Positions 16,495 to 24,223 of a DNA stretch of 64,000 bases are shown one piece after another (within the stretch, counting starts at the first letter, position 1; each line of letters begins with the position of its first letter). Both the position numbers and the translations under genes were made by a program. This DNA is from Bacteroidales bacterium (GTDB taxonomy: Bacteria; Bacteroidota; Bacteroidia; Bacteroidales; VadinHA17): assembly GCA_025454815.1 (NCBI GenBank), contig JALONR010000005.1:1-64000 (forward strand). Direction: 5' to 3'. The notes under the pieces are model-generated. The model saw only the letters and a program-made list of their open reading frames with translations. It ran no database searches and was not told the origin of the DNA.

Positions 16495-17229
16495 ATGGAT
16501 AACCGGGACCTGAAACTGGAGCTGAAGGCAATCGATACCAGTTCACTCGTGGACAAGGTTGAGATGCGGCTTATCGAAGTGTTTCTCTACAAGGAACTCA
16601 AACCTGGTGACCCGATCCCCAAGGAGACAGAGCTTGCACAGCTCATGGGTGTCAGCCGGACAGTCATCAGGGAGTCACTCAACAGGCTCAAGACGATGGG
16701 ACTGGTTGAATCAAAAAAACACAGGGGAACAATCATAAAAAGCCCTGACCTGTCGGCAATACTCGAAAAATCCCTTATCCCGAGAATCCTTGACAACAAG
16801 ACCCTGATGGATGTTTTTGAGATCCGCCTCGCACTTGAGGTGGGAATGGCCGACTTCATCTTTGCACGCAAAACACCCGAAGATATCAGGGAACTTGAGG
16901 AGATTGTTGATATTGAACCTGATCATTCTGACGATATTCTCTTCGACGTGGAACACGAAATGAGGTTTCATGGCAAGCTTTACTCCATGACGGGCAATGA
17001 AACCCTGAACGACTTCCAGAATCTTATTCTTCCTGCCTTTCAGCATGTATATGACATCGGGCTCCTGAAAATCAAGGTCAAGCGGAAAAAACACAAATCC
17101 CACAAGGAGCTGGTGGCTCTCCTGAAAAAAGGGACTCCTGATGAATTCCGCGAAGGTATGAGAAGACACCTTGAAAACCACTTCGTCAGGATCCTTGGAG
17201 CTACCGAGGATCAGGCAATCAGAAGGTAG
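16495..17229 (+). CDS. FadR/FCD-type GntR regulator, probable sialic-acid regulator
   Basis: A 244-residue regulator divergent from the sus/nan operon. The winged helix spans about residues 12-85 (ELAQLMGVSRTVIRESLNRL). The all-helical FCD ligand domain spans about 95-235 and has metal-ligand-type histidines, including MRFHGKLY and HLENHF. I start it at MDNRDLKL. A longer frame from 16432 adds a poorly conserved stretch rich in Phe. Position makes it the regulator of the locus, and ManNAc-6-P or Neu5Ac are plausible effectors, but this is inference. Its end overlaps the end of the convergent carotenoid gene by 19 bp. Confidence 0.88.
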   Translation: MDNRDLKLELKAIDTSSLVDKVEMRLIEVFLYKELKPGDPIPKETELAQLMGVSRTVIRESLNRLKTMGLVESKKHRGTIIKSPDLSAILEKSLIPRILDNKTLMDVFEIRLALEVGMADFIFARKTPEDIRELEEIVDIEPDHSDDILFDVEHEMRFHGKLYSMTGNETLNDFQNLILPAFQHVYDIGLLKIKVKRKKHKSHKELVALLKKGTPDEFREGMRRHLENHFVRILGATEDQAIRR

Positions 17230-17897
17230 TAAAGATCAATCACTGCAAAGAATCCAATTTGTACGGCAAACAGCGGAAGCGCCCTGTCGTTGGGCTTCTC
17301 TTCTCCCCAGACCCTGACAACTGTATGGAAAACTGCTGAAAAGATAAACCAGGCCAGGTAATTTTTCAATGGAATGATGCCGCATTCCCATGACCACATA
17401 TCGAGCCTTGTTGCCGCCGGTTCAAGGATAATGTCATAAAGCACCATCAGCAACGAGCCGGTGATTATGATGAACAGCGACTTCGTCCATGGGGTCTCCC
17501 TTCCTCCGGCCTTAACCGGCATCCTGTCCCATATCCGGCGACTGATCACGTTTGTACAGTAAATAAGAAGAAACCAGTTCAGTCCTATTATTATAGGTGT
17601 ATTTAATAGCGCCGGACCCAGGGTGCGTCCATAGACATATGTCCCGAAAATTTTACCTGTGTTGACCCCTGCTGCCTCAATGAAAAAAGATGCAACTGCG
17701 ATAAAGAGACCGGTGACAATCACCCTCCCTGCCGGCCATCTTCCCCAGAAAAGAAAGAGCGTGGCAAAGATCAGGTTCAAAGGGGTAATGGACTTGAAAA
17801 GTTCACGGCTGAAGGGCAGCAGCATCCCTGCCAGCCCTACCCCGTATACCCACAGAAGTATTTCAACAGGTTTTGGTATCCGGGCTTTAACTTTCAT
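17211..17897 (-). CDS. cruF: carotenoid biosynthesis membrane protein, CruF-like 1',2'-hydratase
   Basis: A 228-residue integral membrane protein of the Caroten_synth (DUF422) family, with about seven hydrophobic segments. Family marks are the GTYVYGRTLGPALLNTP region near residue 85 and DIILEPAATRLDMWSWE near 155, followed by LKNYLAWFIFS. Known members hydrate the psi-end of acyclic carotenoids to give a 1'-hydroxyl. That fits here, because the operon also encodes a CrtD-like 3,4-desaturase and enzymes that glycosylate and acylate such a hydroxyl. It is the last gene of the operon, 45 bp after crtD. A cyclase-like activity cannot be excluded from sequence alone. Confidence 0.82.
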   Translation of the reverse strand: MKVKARIPKPVEILLWVYGVGLAGMLLPFSRELFKSITPLNLIFATLFLFWGRWPAGRVIVTGLFIAVASFFIEAAGVNTGKIFGTYVYGRTLGPALLNTPIIIGLNWFLLIYCTNVISRRIWDRMPVKAGGRETPWTKSLFIIITGSLLMVLYDIILEPAATRLDMWSWECGIIPLKNYLAWFIFSAVFHTVVRVWGEEKPNDRALPLFAVQIGFFAVIDLYYLLIA

Positions 17898-17942
17898 TGT
17901 GGTCTGACGTTCTTGATGCGTATAGAAGGATCCTGTATTTCA

Positions 17943-19421
17943 TCACCCTGCAGATGGTATCATGTCACATGCGATTTTTGCCGATGCCAGGCAGAGGGGG
18001 ATTCCTCCGCCGGGGTGGACTGATCCGCCGACAAACCAGAGGTTTTCATATTTCCTCCTCACATTCGGGTGGCGCCTGAATGCAGCAAAACGGCTGTTTG
18101 AGCTGCTGCCGTAAAGTGCTCCGCGGTGCGACGCGGTGAGTCGTTCAATATCACGCGGATCAAGTATGTGTTCGGCAGAAATGTATTCTTCAACAGGGCA
18201 GCCTAGCCTCCTGCCAATCTTTTCAATTATGTTTTTACGTGCCGACCTGACAATGCTGTTCCAGTCCTGTCCACGGTCATAAGGCACATTTATCATTACA
18301 AACCAGTTGTCCTTGCCCTCGGGCGCATCGCCGGGCACTACCCTGGATGAGGCAAAAACGTAAACGGTAGGGTCACCGGTCACTTCTCCCCTTCTCAGAG
18401 CCCTGAACTCGCCGGGGTAATCCGACGAAAAGAAGATGTTGTGCAGGTCAAGCTCCCCGAACCTGCGGTTCATTGACCAGTAGAATATCAGCGCAGAGGT
18501 GCTCCGCTCCTGTTTCTCCTGACGGCGTGCAGGCTTTTCTTCCTTCATAAGCTTCCTGTAGAAGGGAATCACATCCACGTCCGAGACTACCACTCTGGCA
18601 GGCATGAATCCCCCGGCGGTCTCAATCCCGGTTACCAGGTTTCCCTCCTTCGTCACTGAAAGCACTTCCACACCTTTCTGAATGTTAACACCACAGCGGA
18701 TTGCCAGTTGTTCCAGCTTCTCAATTATGTCACGCATTCCGCCTGCCGGAAAGAAGGCACCCATGTTGTGTTCCAGGTGTGCAATGACATTAAGCGTACC
18801 GGGAGCACGGTACGGACTTGAGCCGTTGTAGGTGGCATAGCGGTCAAAGAGCTGGATCAGCCCGGGGCTCCTGAAGCGCCTGCTTATTACACCGTGCATG
18901 GTAGAGAATGCATTCAGCTTCCTGAAGTTACGGGCCACATTCAGTGATTCCGGCTTGCGGAAGTTGTCAAACTGGTAGAACGGAGAAAAGATAAAGATGC
19001 CGGCTGTAAGATCATACAGTTCTGCGCACTCATCCAGGAACCCAAGCACATTCGCCCGGGGCTCTCCCGTGACCCTCTCTGCCTCCCCGGCAAAACGGTT
19101 CCTGTCGGTCCACGCATTGAGAAGAGTCCCGTCATCCCAGAAATACCTGCAAGACGATTCCAGCGGGATATAACTGAAATGCTGGCGGGGGTCCTCCCCG
19201 GCAAGGACAAACAGATCATCAACCAGCCCGGGCAATGTGAAAAGCGACGGGCCGGTATCAAACCGGCAATCGTCAAGGCGGAGTTCTCCTATCTTGCCTC
19301 CCGTCTCACTGTTCTTCTCAAAAAGGTGGGTTTCATACCCCTTTACGGCCAGTCTTATTGCTGCCGCCATTCCTCCGATACCTGCTCCGATCACTACGGC
19401 CTTCTGTTTCATCTCTTTCAT
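17943..19421 (-). CDS. crtD: carotenoid desaturase, CrtD-like (1-hydroxycarotenoid 3,4-desaturase)
   Basis: A 492-residue FAD-dependent desaturase of the CrtI/CrtD family. The N-terminal dinucleotide fold reads VVIGAGIGGMAAAIRLAVKG, then GGKIGE. The C-terminal signature WFVGGSVHPGGGIPLCL near 465 is the CrtD form, in contrast to PGTGLPMV in its neighbour. It would add the 3',4' double bond after hydration of the end group by the CruF-like protein. The gene starts 5 bp after the crtB stop. Assignment to CrtD rather than a ketolase (CrtO) or diapocarotenoid enzyme rests on the signature and on the operon. Confidence 0.85.
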   Translation of the reverse strand: MKEMKQKAVVIGAGIGGMAAAIRLAVKGYETHLFEKNSETGGKIGELRLDDCRFDTGPSLFTLPGLVDDLFVLAGEDPRQHFSYIPLESSCRYFWDDGTLLNAWTDRNRFAGEAERVTGEPRANVLGFLDECAELYDLTAGIFIFSPFYQFDNFRKPESLNVARNFRKLNAFSTMHGVISRRFRSPGLIQLFDRYATYNGSSPYRAPGTLNVIAHLEHNMGAFFPAGGMRDIIEKLEQLAIRCGVNIQKGVEVLSVTKEGNLVTGIETAGGFMPARVVVSDVDVIPFYRKLMKEEKPARRQEKQERSTSALIFYWSMNRRFGELDLHNIFFSSDYPGEFRALRRGEVTGDPTVYVFASSRVVPGDAPEGKDNWFVMINVPYDRGQDWNSIVRSARKNIIEKIGRRLGCPVEEYISAEHILDPRDIERLTASHRGALYGSSSNSRFAAFRRHPNVRRKYENLWFVGGSVHPGGGIPLCLASAKIACDMIPSAG

Positions 19422-19426
19422 CTTCT

Positions 19427-20266
19427 TTAGATTATGCCCACCAGGTCATTAATGGTTACCCTGGCCAGAAGCAGCAATTTCCGTCCGTTTGATATCCTGA
19501 AGCGCCTGCCTGTAATGGCATCCGGCTGTATCTTTCTAATCTTGCCGAAAAGGGCCATATAATAGGAATATGCCAGGTAAACCCCCCGCCTGCTGCCACG
19601 GTCAAGTCTCCTGATGCCCTCGAGTGATGCCCTGAAATCTCCGGCAATATCCTCCTCAATCTGTCTCTTGTCAGCTTCAGTGAAATTATTGAAGTCGACG
19701 CCCGGGAAATAGATCCGCCCTCTTTCCTGGTAATCACTTTTGATATCCCTCAGGAAGTTGACCTTCTGAAATGCCGATCCGAGCCTGCGTGCCGGTTCCC
19801 TGAGTTTGTCAAAGCGAATCGGGTCATCATGGCAGAAGACCCTCAGGCACATGAGCCCCACCGCTTCGGCGGAGCCGTAAATATACTGACTGTAACTCTG
19901 CAGGTCATGGTTCTTCTGCTCAAGGTCCATCTCCATGCTGTAAAGAAAGGCCTCGATGAACTCCCTGTCAATATTATAGGTATTGACGGCCCACTGAAAT
20001 GAATGAAGCACCGGGTTTGAGCTGACCCCTTCAGTAATTGCCTCATCGGTATCATGGCGGAACCTTTCAAGCATCTCCCTCTGCCTGTGTCCGAAGAAGG
20101 TGTCGACTATTTCGTCGGCGAGTCTGACGAACCCGTATATGGCATATATGGCAGGACGGTGCCTTACCGCCAGGGTACGTATACCCAGGGAGAAGGAGGT
20201 GCTGTAGCCGGTAGTTACCACCCTGCTGCACCTCAGGGCGATGTTGTTATATAGAGTCAATTTCAT
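19427..20266 (-). CDS. crtB: phytoene synthase
   Basis: A 279-residue squalene/phytoene synthase. The first Asp-rich motif is DEIVD at 51-55. The second is Q167-x-x-N170-x-x-R-D174-x-x-x-D178 (QKVNFLRDIKSD). Both bind magnesium diphosphate. It condenses two geranylgeranyl diphosphates to phytoene, the entry step of the pathway. Its start overlaps the crtI end by 20 bp and its stop is 5 bp before crtD, so all three are translationally coupled. The length is near the lower usual limit, and nothing appears missing. Confidence 0.94.
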   Translation of the reverse strand: MKLTLYNNIALRCSRVVTTGYSTSFSLGIRTLAVRHRPAIYAIYGFVRLADEIVDTFFGHRQREMLERFRHDTDEAITEGVSSNPVLHSFQWAVNTYNIDREFIEAFLYSMEMDLEQKNHDLQSYSQYIYGSAEAVGLMCLRVFCHDDPIRFDKLREPARRLGSAFQKVNFLRDIKSDYQERGRIYFPGVDFNNFTEADKRQIEEDIAGDFRASLEGIRRLDRGSRRGVYLAYSYYMALFGKIRKIQPDAITGRRFRISNGRKLLLLARVTINDLVGII

Positions 20267-21734
20267 GGTCTATCCTCTGTACGGTTAGTTTCGAGCTGAT
20301 TATTACCATTGGAAGTCCCGTACCCGGCACGGTGGAGGCGCCAGTATACCATACGTTTGAGAACTGCTCATCCCTGTTCGAGGGCCTGAAGCCTCCCACC
20401 TGGGTCATTTTGTGCCCGAGCCCCAGACCGCTGCCGCGGTACAGTCCGAACATATTCTGCCAGTTGACCGGGTCAAGAACCACCCGTGTCATAAGGTTGG
20501 CTGAAATGTCATGGCCTGTGCGTGCCGAGAGGTCAGCAATGACGGCATCCGCAATGCGCTCCCTGTCACTCCAGTCGGGTTTAAACCTCAGGTCAGGTAC
20601 CGGGACGAGAATAAAGAGGTTTTCGCAGCCCGCAGGCGCGCTCTGCGGGTTGAAGATGGCGTTTGCATTCACATAGTAATATGGTTTCTCCAGCGACACC
20701 CTGTTACGGAAGATCCCTTTCGAGTAGGGCTCGTAATCTTTGTTCCCGAGGAAATAATTGTGATGGTGGATATTTTCCATCTTTCCCTTAACCCCCAGGT
20801 ACATGGTGAATGGGGCAAGGGTCCACTGCATCCGGTCAAGCCGCCCGTCACTGAATGCAGGACGGCGGAAGACCCTGCCGCGGAACATCGCGGCATCGGC
20901 ATTGACCACGAAGATATCACCCTCCCAGCGCCTGCCGTCTGAGTCAATAAAGGCCCTGTTCCGCCTCCCTGAAGCTTCAAAGCCGGTAACCCTGACGTTA
21001 TAGTGTATTTTGATCCCTGATTTATCTGCTTCGCGAAGCAGACCCTCCACAATGCGGTACATACCCCCTTCCACATTGTGGTAACCGTCATGCACCATCT
21101 CTGTGTAACTGAGTATGGTGTAAACGGCAGGTGTGTCGAAAGGTGTTGCTCCCAGGAAGAATGATACGAGCGAAAAAATCACCCTGACCTCGTAGGAGGT
21201 GAAGTACCTGCTCATCTCACCCCATACTGACCGCAGTACTTTCGGCACATGCCTTACGGGCAGTTTTGTCATCTGGAAGATGAAATCAGGCAGCGATCTG
21301 AAATTCTTTGAGAGAACCCCCTTTTCAATATCATCAAACAATACCCCGGCCGACTCCAGGAAGCGGTCCATTCTCTCCCTGAATCCGGGTTCTATGTCTT
21401 CAAACTGCGCGGAAAGTTTTTCCAGGTCGCGGTATATGGTATACCACCTGTCACTGCCGCGAAAGTTCACCCTATACAGAGGATCAATCTTCACGAACCG
21501 GAATGGCATTTCTATCCCCGCATCCTTTACAAACTCGTCGAAGTGGTAGCTCATACTGAAGAAGGTGGGGGCCATGTCAAAGGTAAAACCGTCAGATGTC
21601 AGCTGGTTGAGCCTGCCACCGGCCTGCCTGTACATTTCCACGATCTCCACCTCATAGCCTCGTCGTTTCAGCCGGAGGGCGGTTGCCAGCCCGCCCAGTC
21701 CGGCACCTACTATCAACGCTTTCTTTCCGCTCAT
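20247..21734 (-). CDS. crtI: phytoene desaturase
   Basis: A 495-residue CrtI. N-terminal FAD-binding fold (ALIVGAGLGGLATALRLKRRG, then GGRL and FDMAPT), substrate region with HNYFLGNKDYEPYSKGIF, and the C-terminal bacterial phytoene dehydrogenase signature YTGASTVPGTGLPMV. It would carry out the desaturations from phytoene to lycopene. I start at MSGKKAL, 4 bp after the TPR-like gene. A frame start 14 codons earlier lies inside that gene and adds nothing conserved. Four unbroken genes from cruD to crtI upstream and crtB downstream place it in one transcript. Confidence 0.92.
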   Translation of the reverse strand: MSGKKALIVGAGLGGLATALRLKRRGYEVEIVEMYRQAGGRLNQLTSDGFTFDMAPTFFSMSYHFDEFVKDAGIEMPFRFVKIDPLYRVNFRGSDRWYTIYRDLEKLSAQFEDIEPGFRERMDRFLESAGVLFDDIEKGVLSKNFRSLPDFIFQMTKLPVRHVPKVLRSVWGEMSRYFTSYEVRVIFSLVSFFLGATPFDTPAVYTILSYTEMVHDGYHNVEGGMYRIVEGLLREADKSGIKIHYNVRVTGFEASGRRNRAFIDSDGRRWEGDIFVVNADAAMFRGRVFRRPAFSDGRLDRMQWTLAPFTMYLGVKGKMENIHHHNYFLGNKDYEPYSKGIFRNRVSLEKPYYYVNANAIFNPQSAPAGCENLFILVPVPDLRFKPDWSDRERIADAVIADLSARTGHDISANLMTRVVLDPVNWQNMFGLYRGSGLGLGHKMTQVGGFRPSNRDEQFSNVWYTGASTVPGTGLPMVIISSKLTVQRIDHEIDSI

Positions 21735-21738
21735 AATA

Positions 21739-22512
21739 TCATTTGCTCTTTTTTTCAACGGCTGGCAGCAGCTCATCCCTGACCCACTGGAAGTCAGGTG
21801 CCCTCTTCAGCGCCATGCGATATGCCTCAGCTGCTCCCCTGTAATCATCCATCCTCTCAAGGAGCTGTCCAAGCAGTACCATTGTATTCAGGTATCTCCA
21901 GTTGCATGCTGAGAGTCCGGGTTGTGCTTCAAACAGCCGGAGCGCCTCCCTGAATGATTCTGCTGACTTTTCCTTTGACCCTCCGGCAAATGCAGGCATG
22001 TGAGCTTCTGAATTGGCTTTTTCGATCCATACCACCGGCGATTTGTTTCCCACCTTCATCGCTGCCTCCAGCTGCTTCAGGGCCCTTGGGCCGAGGGTGA
22101 CTGCCCTTGCCGGGTTCAGTCCCATCCGGAATCCAAGCAGTGCAAGCCTGAATGCTTCTGTCTCGGCCTCATAACCGGGGTAAACAGCCAGCTTCTCAAT
22201 CTCGCCGGAAAAGATTTCCACCTCGGCTCTTGCCGAATTCTTATCATCCCTGCCCAGAAGGTAGCCGATATAACCGTACCTCGCCTCCACCAGGGTATAG
22301 AGTGTGCACCCCTTCGGATCACGCCTGAGCTGCTCCTGCAGCTCTCCCATCCCCTTTTTCCACATATCCATGTTTCCGCTGACATAGCCCTTGTAAACGG
22401 TACAACTGCTGCAGTCTTCACTTTCCGGAGATACTGAGAGACCTTTTCCCGATGTGTCTGCACCGCAGACCATAAATGCTGAAAGCATCAATATTGATAA
22501 AGTTCTTTTCAT
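21739..22512 (-). CDS. exported TPR-like protein in the carotenoid operon
   Basis: A 257-residue protein that I cannot assign to a known enzyme. It begins with a signal peptide (about 1-22, MKRTLSILMLSAFMVCGADTS), followed by a CSSC pair near residue 34. Helical repeats of TPR type follow; the clearest is LLGQLLERMDDYRGAAEAYRMALKRAPDF near the C-terminus. The start at 22512 overlaps the cruC stop by 4 bp (ATGA), and the crtI start follows the stop by 4 bp, so production is locked to the pathway. An exported helical-repeat protein could organise carotenoid glycoside transfer or be an unrelated passenger. Confidence 0.8.
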   Translation of the reverse strand: MKRTLSILMLSAFMVCGADTSGKGLSVSPESEDCSSCTVYKGYVSGNMDMWKKGMGELQEQLRRDPKGCTLYTLVEARYGYIGYLLGRDDKNSARAEVEIFSGEIEKLAVYPGYEAETEAFRLALLGFRMGLNPARAVTLGPRALKQLEAAMKVGNKSPVVWIEKANSEAHMPAFAGGSKEKSAESFREALRLFEAQPGLSACNWRYLNTMVLLGQLLERMDDYRGAAEAYRMALKRAPDFQWVRDELLPAVEKKSK

Positions 22513-23609
22513 TCTACTTTTCGTCCTTTCCATTCATAACTTTTCCTTACCCTGTGTTTCAGCGCCAGGAATGCAATATGGTAAAAAGCTACGATTCCGG
22601 GTAACAGGTACATAAGATTCTCGCTGACCCTCTGCCGGCTGGTCATTGCGATCATTGCATTGAGGGCGATGACCATTGCCAGGTAAATGGCCAGGTACTG
22701 CCATGAAACGAACAGCAGCACGATCCACCCGGCAAGCCCGGCAAGCGCATACAGCAGCAGGAAGGCAAGGCTGTTTCCGAACATTGAAAAAATATTCCTT
22801 GAGAAGCCGTTGACCCCCTCCCTGTAGCCTCTGTACATGCGGCACTCAATCTCCTTCCTTCCCACCAGCGTGTCTCCCCTTAGCCTGCTTTTCTTTACCA
22901 GCCTCATGATCTCTATGTCTTCTGCAAGCCTGTCCCTGACCCTCTCATGAAAACGGTATCTCCTGTAGGTCATGCCGTGGAATAGCATCATCTGTCCGTT
23001 TGCGGCAGAGAAGGAGCTCCACCTGCAGCGGCGTATCAGGAAAAGGGGAAGCAGGGAGAGCAGTATCCGGAACATGAAAGGCACCACTATTTTCTCACCC
23101 CGGCTCCTCATCCGTTGCCTTGGAAACATTGAGAGAAGAGCCAGTCTGTGTCTGTCAGCGTAGTATACTGCCCTTCTCAGCAGGTCTTCTCCAACGGTCA
23201 CATCTGCGTCAAGGAAAAGGAGGTAATCGTTTGAGGCCTCTCCGGCCAGCCGGTGGCATGCATGGTTTTTTCCGGTCCAGCCCGGGGGAAGATCACCTCC
23301 TCTGATGTACCTGATCCTTTCGTCAACCTTCGCGCATGCGGTCACCACTTCTGCAGTGCTGTCAGTTGATCCGTCGTCATATACAATTATTTCTGCCCTG
23401 GCATAGGGCAGCAATGCAAGGCTTCCCAGGAGGTTACCAATGTTCTTTTCTTCATTTCTTACGGGTATAAGAATTGAAAGCGACGGTAACCTTGCCTGTT
23501 CCGCAACAACCAGTGGGAGAAAGGGTCTGGAGAGCATGTTCAGCAGTGCCACCGCAAACCGGAGGAAAGTAAGGAAAAGTATAAGGCTGCCGGCGACGAT
23601 AAGTATCAT
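22509..23609 (-). CDS. cruC: carotenoid glycosyltransferase, CruC-like (GT2)
   Basis: A 366-residue family 2 glycosyltransferase with an N-terminal membrane helix and about three C-terminal helices. GT-A motifs are ILIPVRNEEKN near 42, DDGSTDST near 75, FLDADV near 130 and an ED pair near 228. Within a crt operon and next to an acyltransferase, it fits chlorobactene glucosyltransferase CruC, which adds a sugar to a carotenoid 1'-hydroxyl. The start at 23609 overlaps the acyltransferase stop by 4 bp. The sugar donor cannot be told from sequence. A hopanoid-type glycosyltransferase (HpnB family) is the nearest alternative. Confidence 0.85.
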   Translation of the reverse strand: MILIVAGSLILFLTFLRFAVALLNMLSRPFLPLVVAEQARLPSLSILIPVRNEEKNIGNLLGSLALLPYARAEIIVYDDGSTDSTAEVVTACAKVDERIRYIRGGDLPPGWTGKNHACHRLAGEASNDYLLFLDADVTVGEDLLRRAVYYADRHRLALLSMFPRQRMRSRGEKIVVPFMFRILLSLLPLFLIRRCRWSSFSAANGQMMLFHGMTYRRYRFHERVRDRLAEDIEIMRLVKKSRLRGDTLVGRKEIECRMYRGYREGVNGFSRNIFSMFGNSLAFLLLYALAGLAGWIVLLFVSWQYLAIYLAMVIALNAMIAMTSRQRVSENLMYLLPGIVAFYHIAFLALKHRVRKSYEWKGRKVE

Positions 23610-24223
23610 AAAGGTATTTGCTTGGCAATGCACTCGTCAAGGAATATGTTATATGCCTCTTCCAGGTCAGAAATTGATCTCTCCCTGGCGGAATACTCTA
23701 TTACCCTGACACTGAGTCCCGGCTTCTTTTGAGAAAACCAGTCGGGCAGTGCAACATAAAACAATATCATAAGCCTGTCAGAGGCGCCAGCGATGATTCG
23801 TTCGGTGCCCCTTTCAAACCTTATGGGTCTTCTGTGTATTGATGTAATTACTCCCTGGGGGTAGACCACCACCATGTTGGCAGAATCATGAAGCAGCCCT
23901 GAGGTATATCTTAATGTGTCAACAACAGTCCGCGAACCCCGTTTGATGGAGAAAGCTCCGGCCTTGTTCAGGAAGAGCCTTGTCTCAAGCTGCTCCACCA
24001 GCATCATGATATGAAACTTCTTATGGAGATGCAGGTCATTGAGGCGGTAGGCAATGAATCCGTCCCACCAGCTGATGTGGTTTCCGATAAGCAGCACCGG
24101 CCTGCCCGCAGGATCGGGAGTGCATTCAAACCTGCACTCGCTGAAATACCTCTTCAGGCCTGTTCTGGCATAAAAACTGAAGAACCGGACAAAGAAAGGT
24201 ATATGTCTTGCCCTGATTATCAT
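23606..24223 (-). CDS. cruD: acyltransferase, CruD-like (carotenoid glycoside acyltransferase)
   Basis: A 205-residue acyltransferase of the PlsC/LPLAT family. The catalytic H-x4-D motif is in GNHISWWDGF near residue 48. The second family block, YPQGVITS near 120, corresponds to the usual FPEGTRS. It would attach a fatty acyl chain to the sugar of the carotenoid glycoside, as CruD does in green sulfur bacteria. The ATG overlaps the end of the nucleotidase gene, and its stop overlaps cruC. An ordinary 1-acylglycerol-3-phosphate acyltransferase is possible, but the context favours the pigment role. Confidence 0.84.
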   Translation of the reverse strand: MIIRARHIPFFVRFFSFYARTGLKRYFSECRFECTPDPAGRPVLLIGNHISWWDGFIAYRLNDLHLHKKFHIMMLVEQLETRLFLNKAGAFSIKRGSRTVVDTLRYTSGLLHDSANMVVVYPQGVITSIHRRPIRFERGTERIIAGASDRLMILFYVALPDWFSQKKPGLSVRVIEYSARERSISDLEEAYNIFLDECIAKQIPL

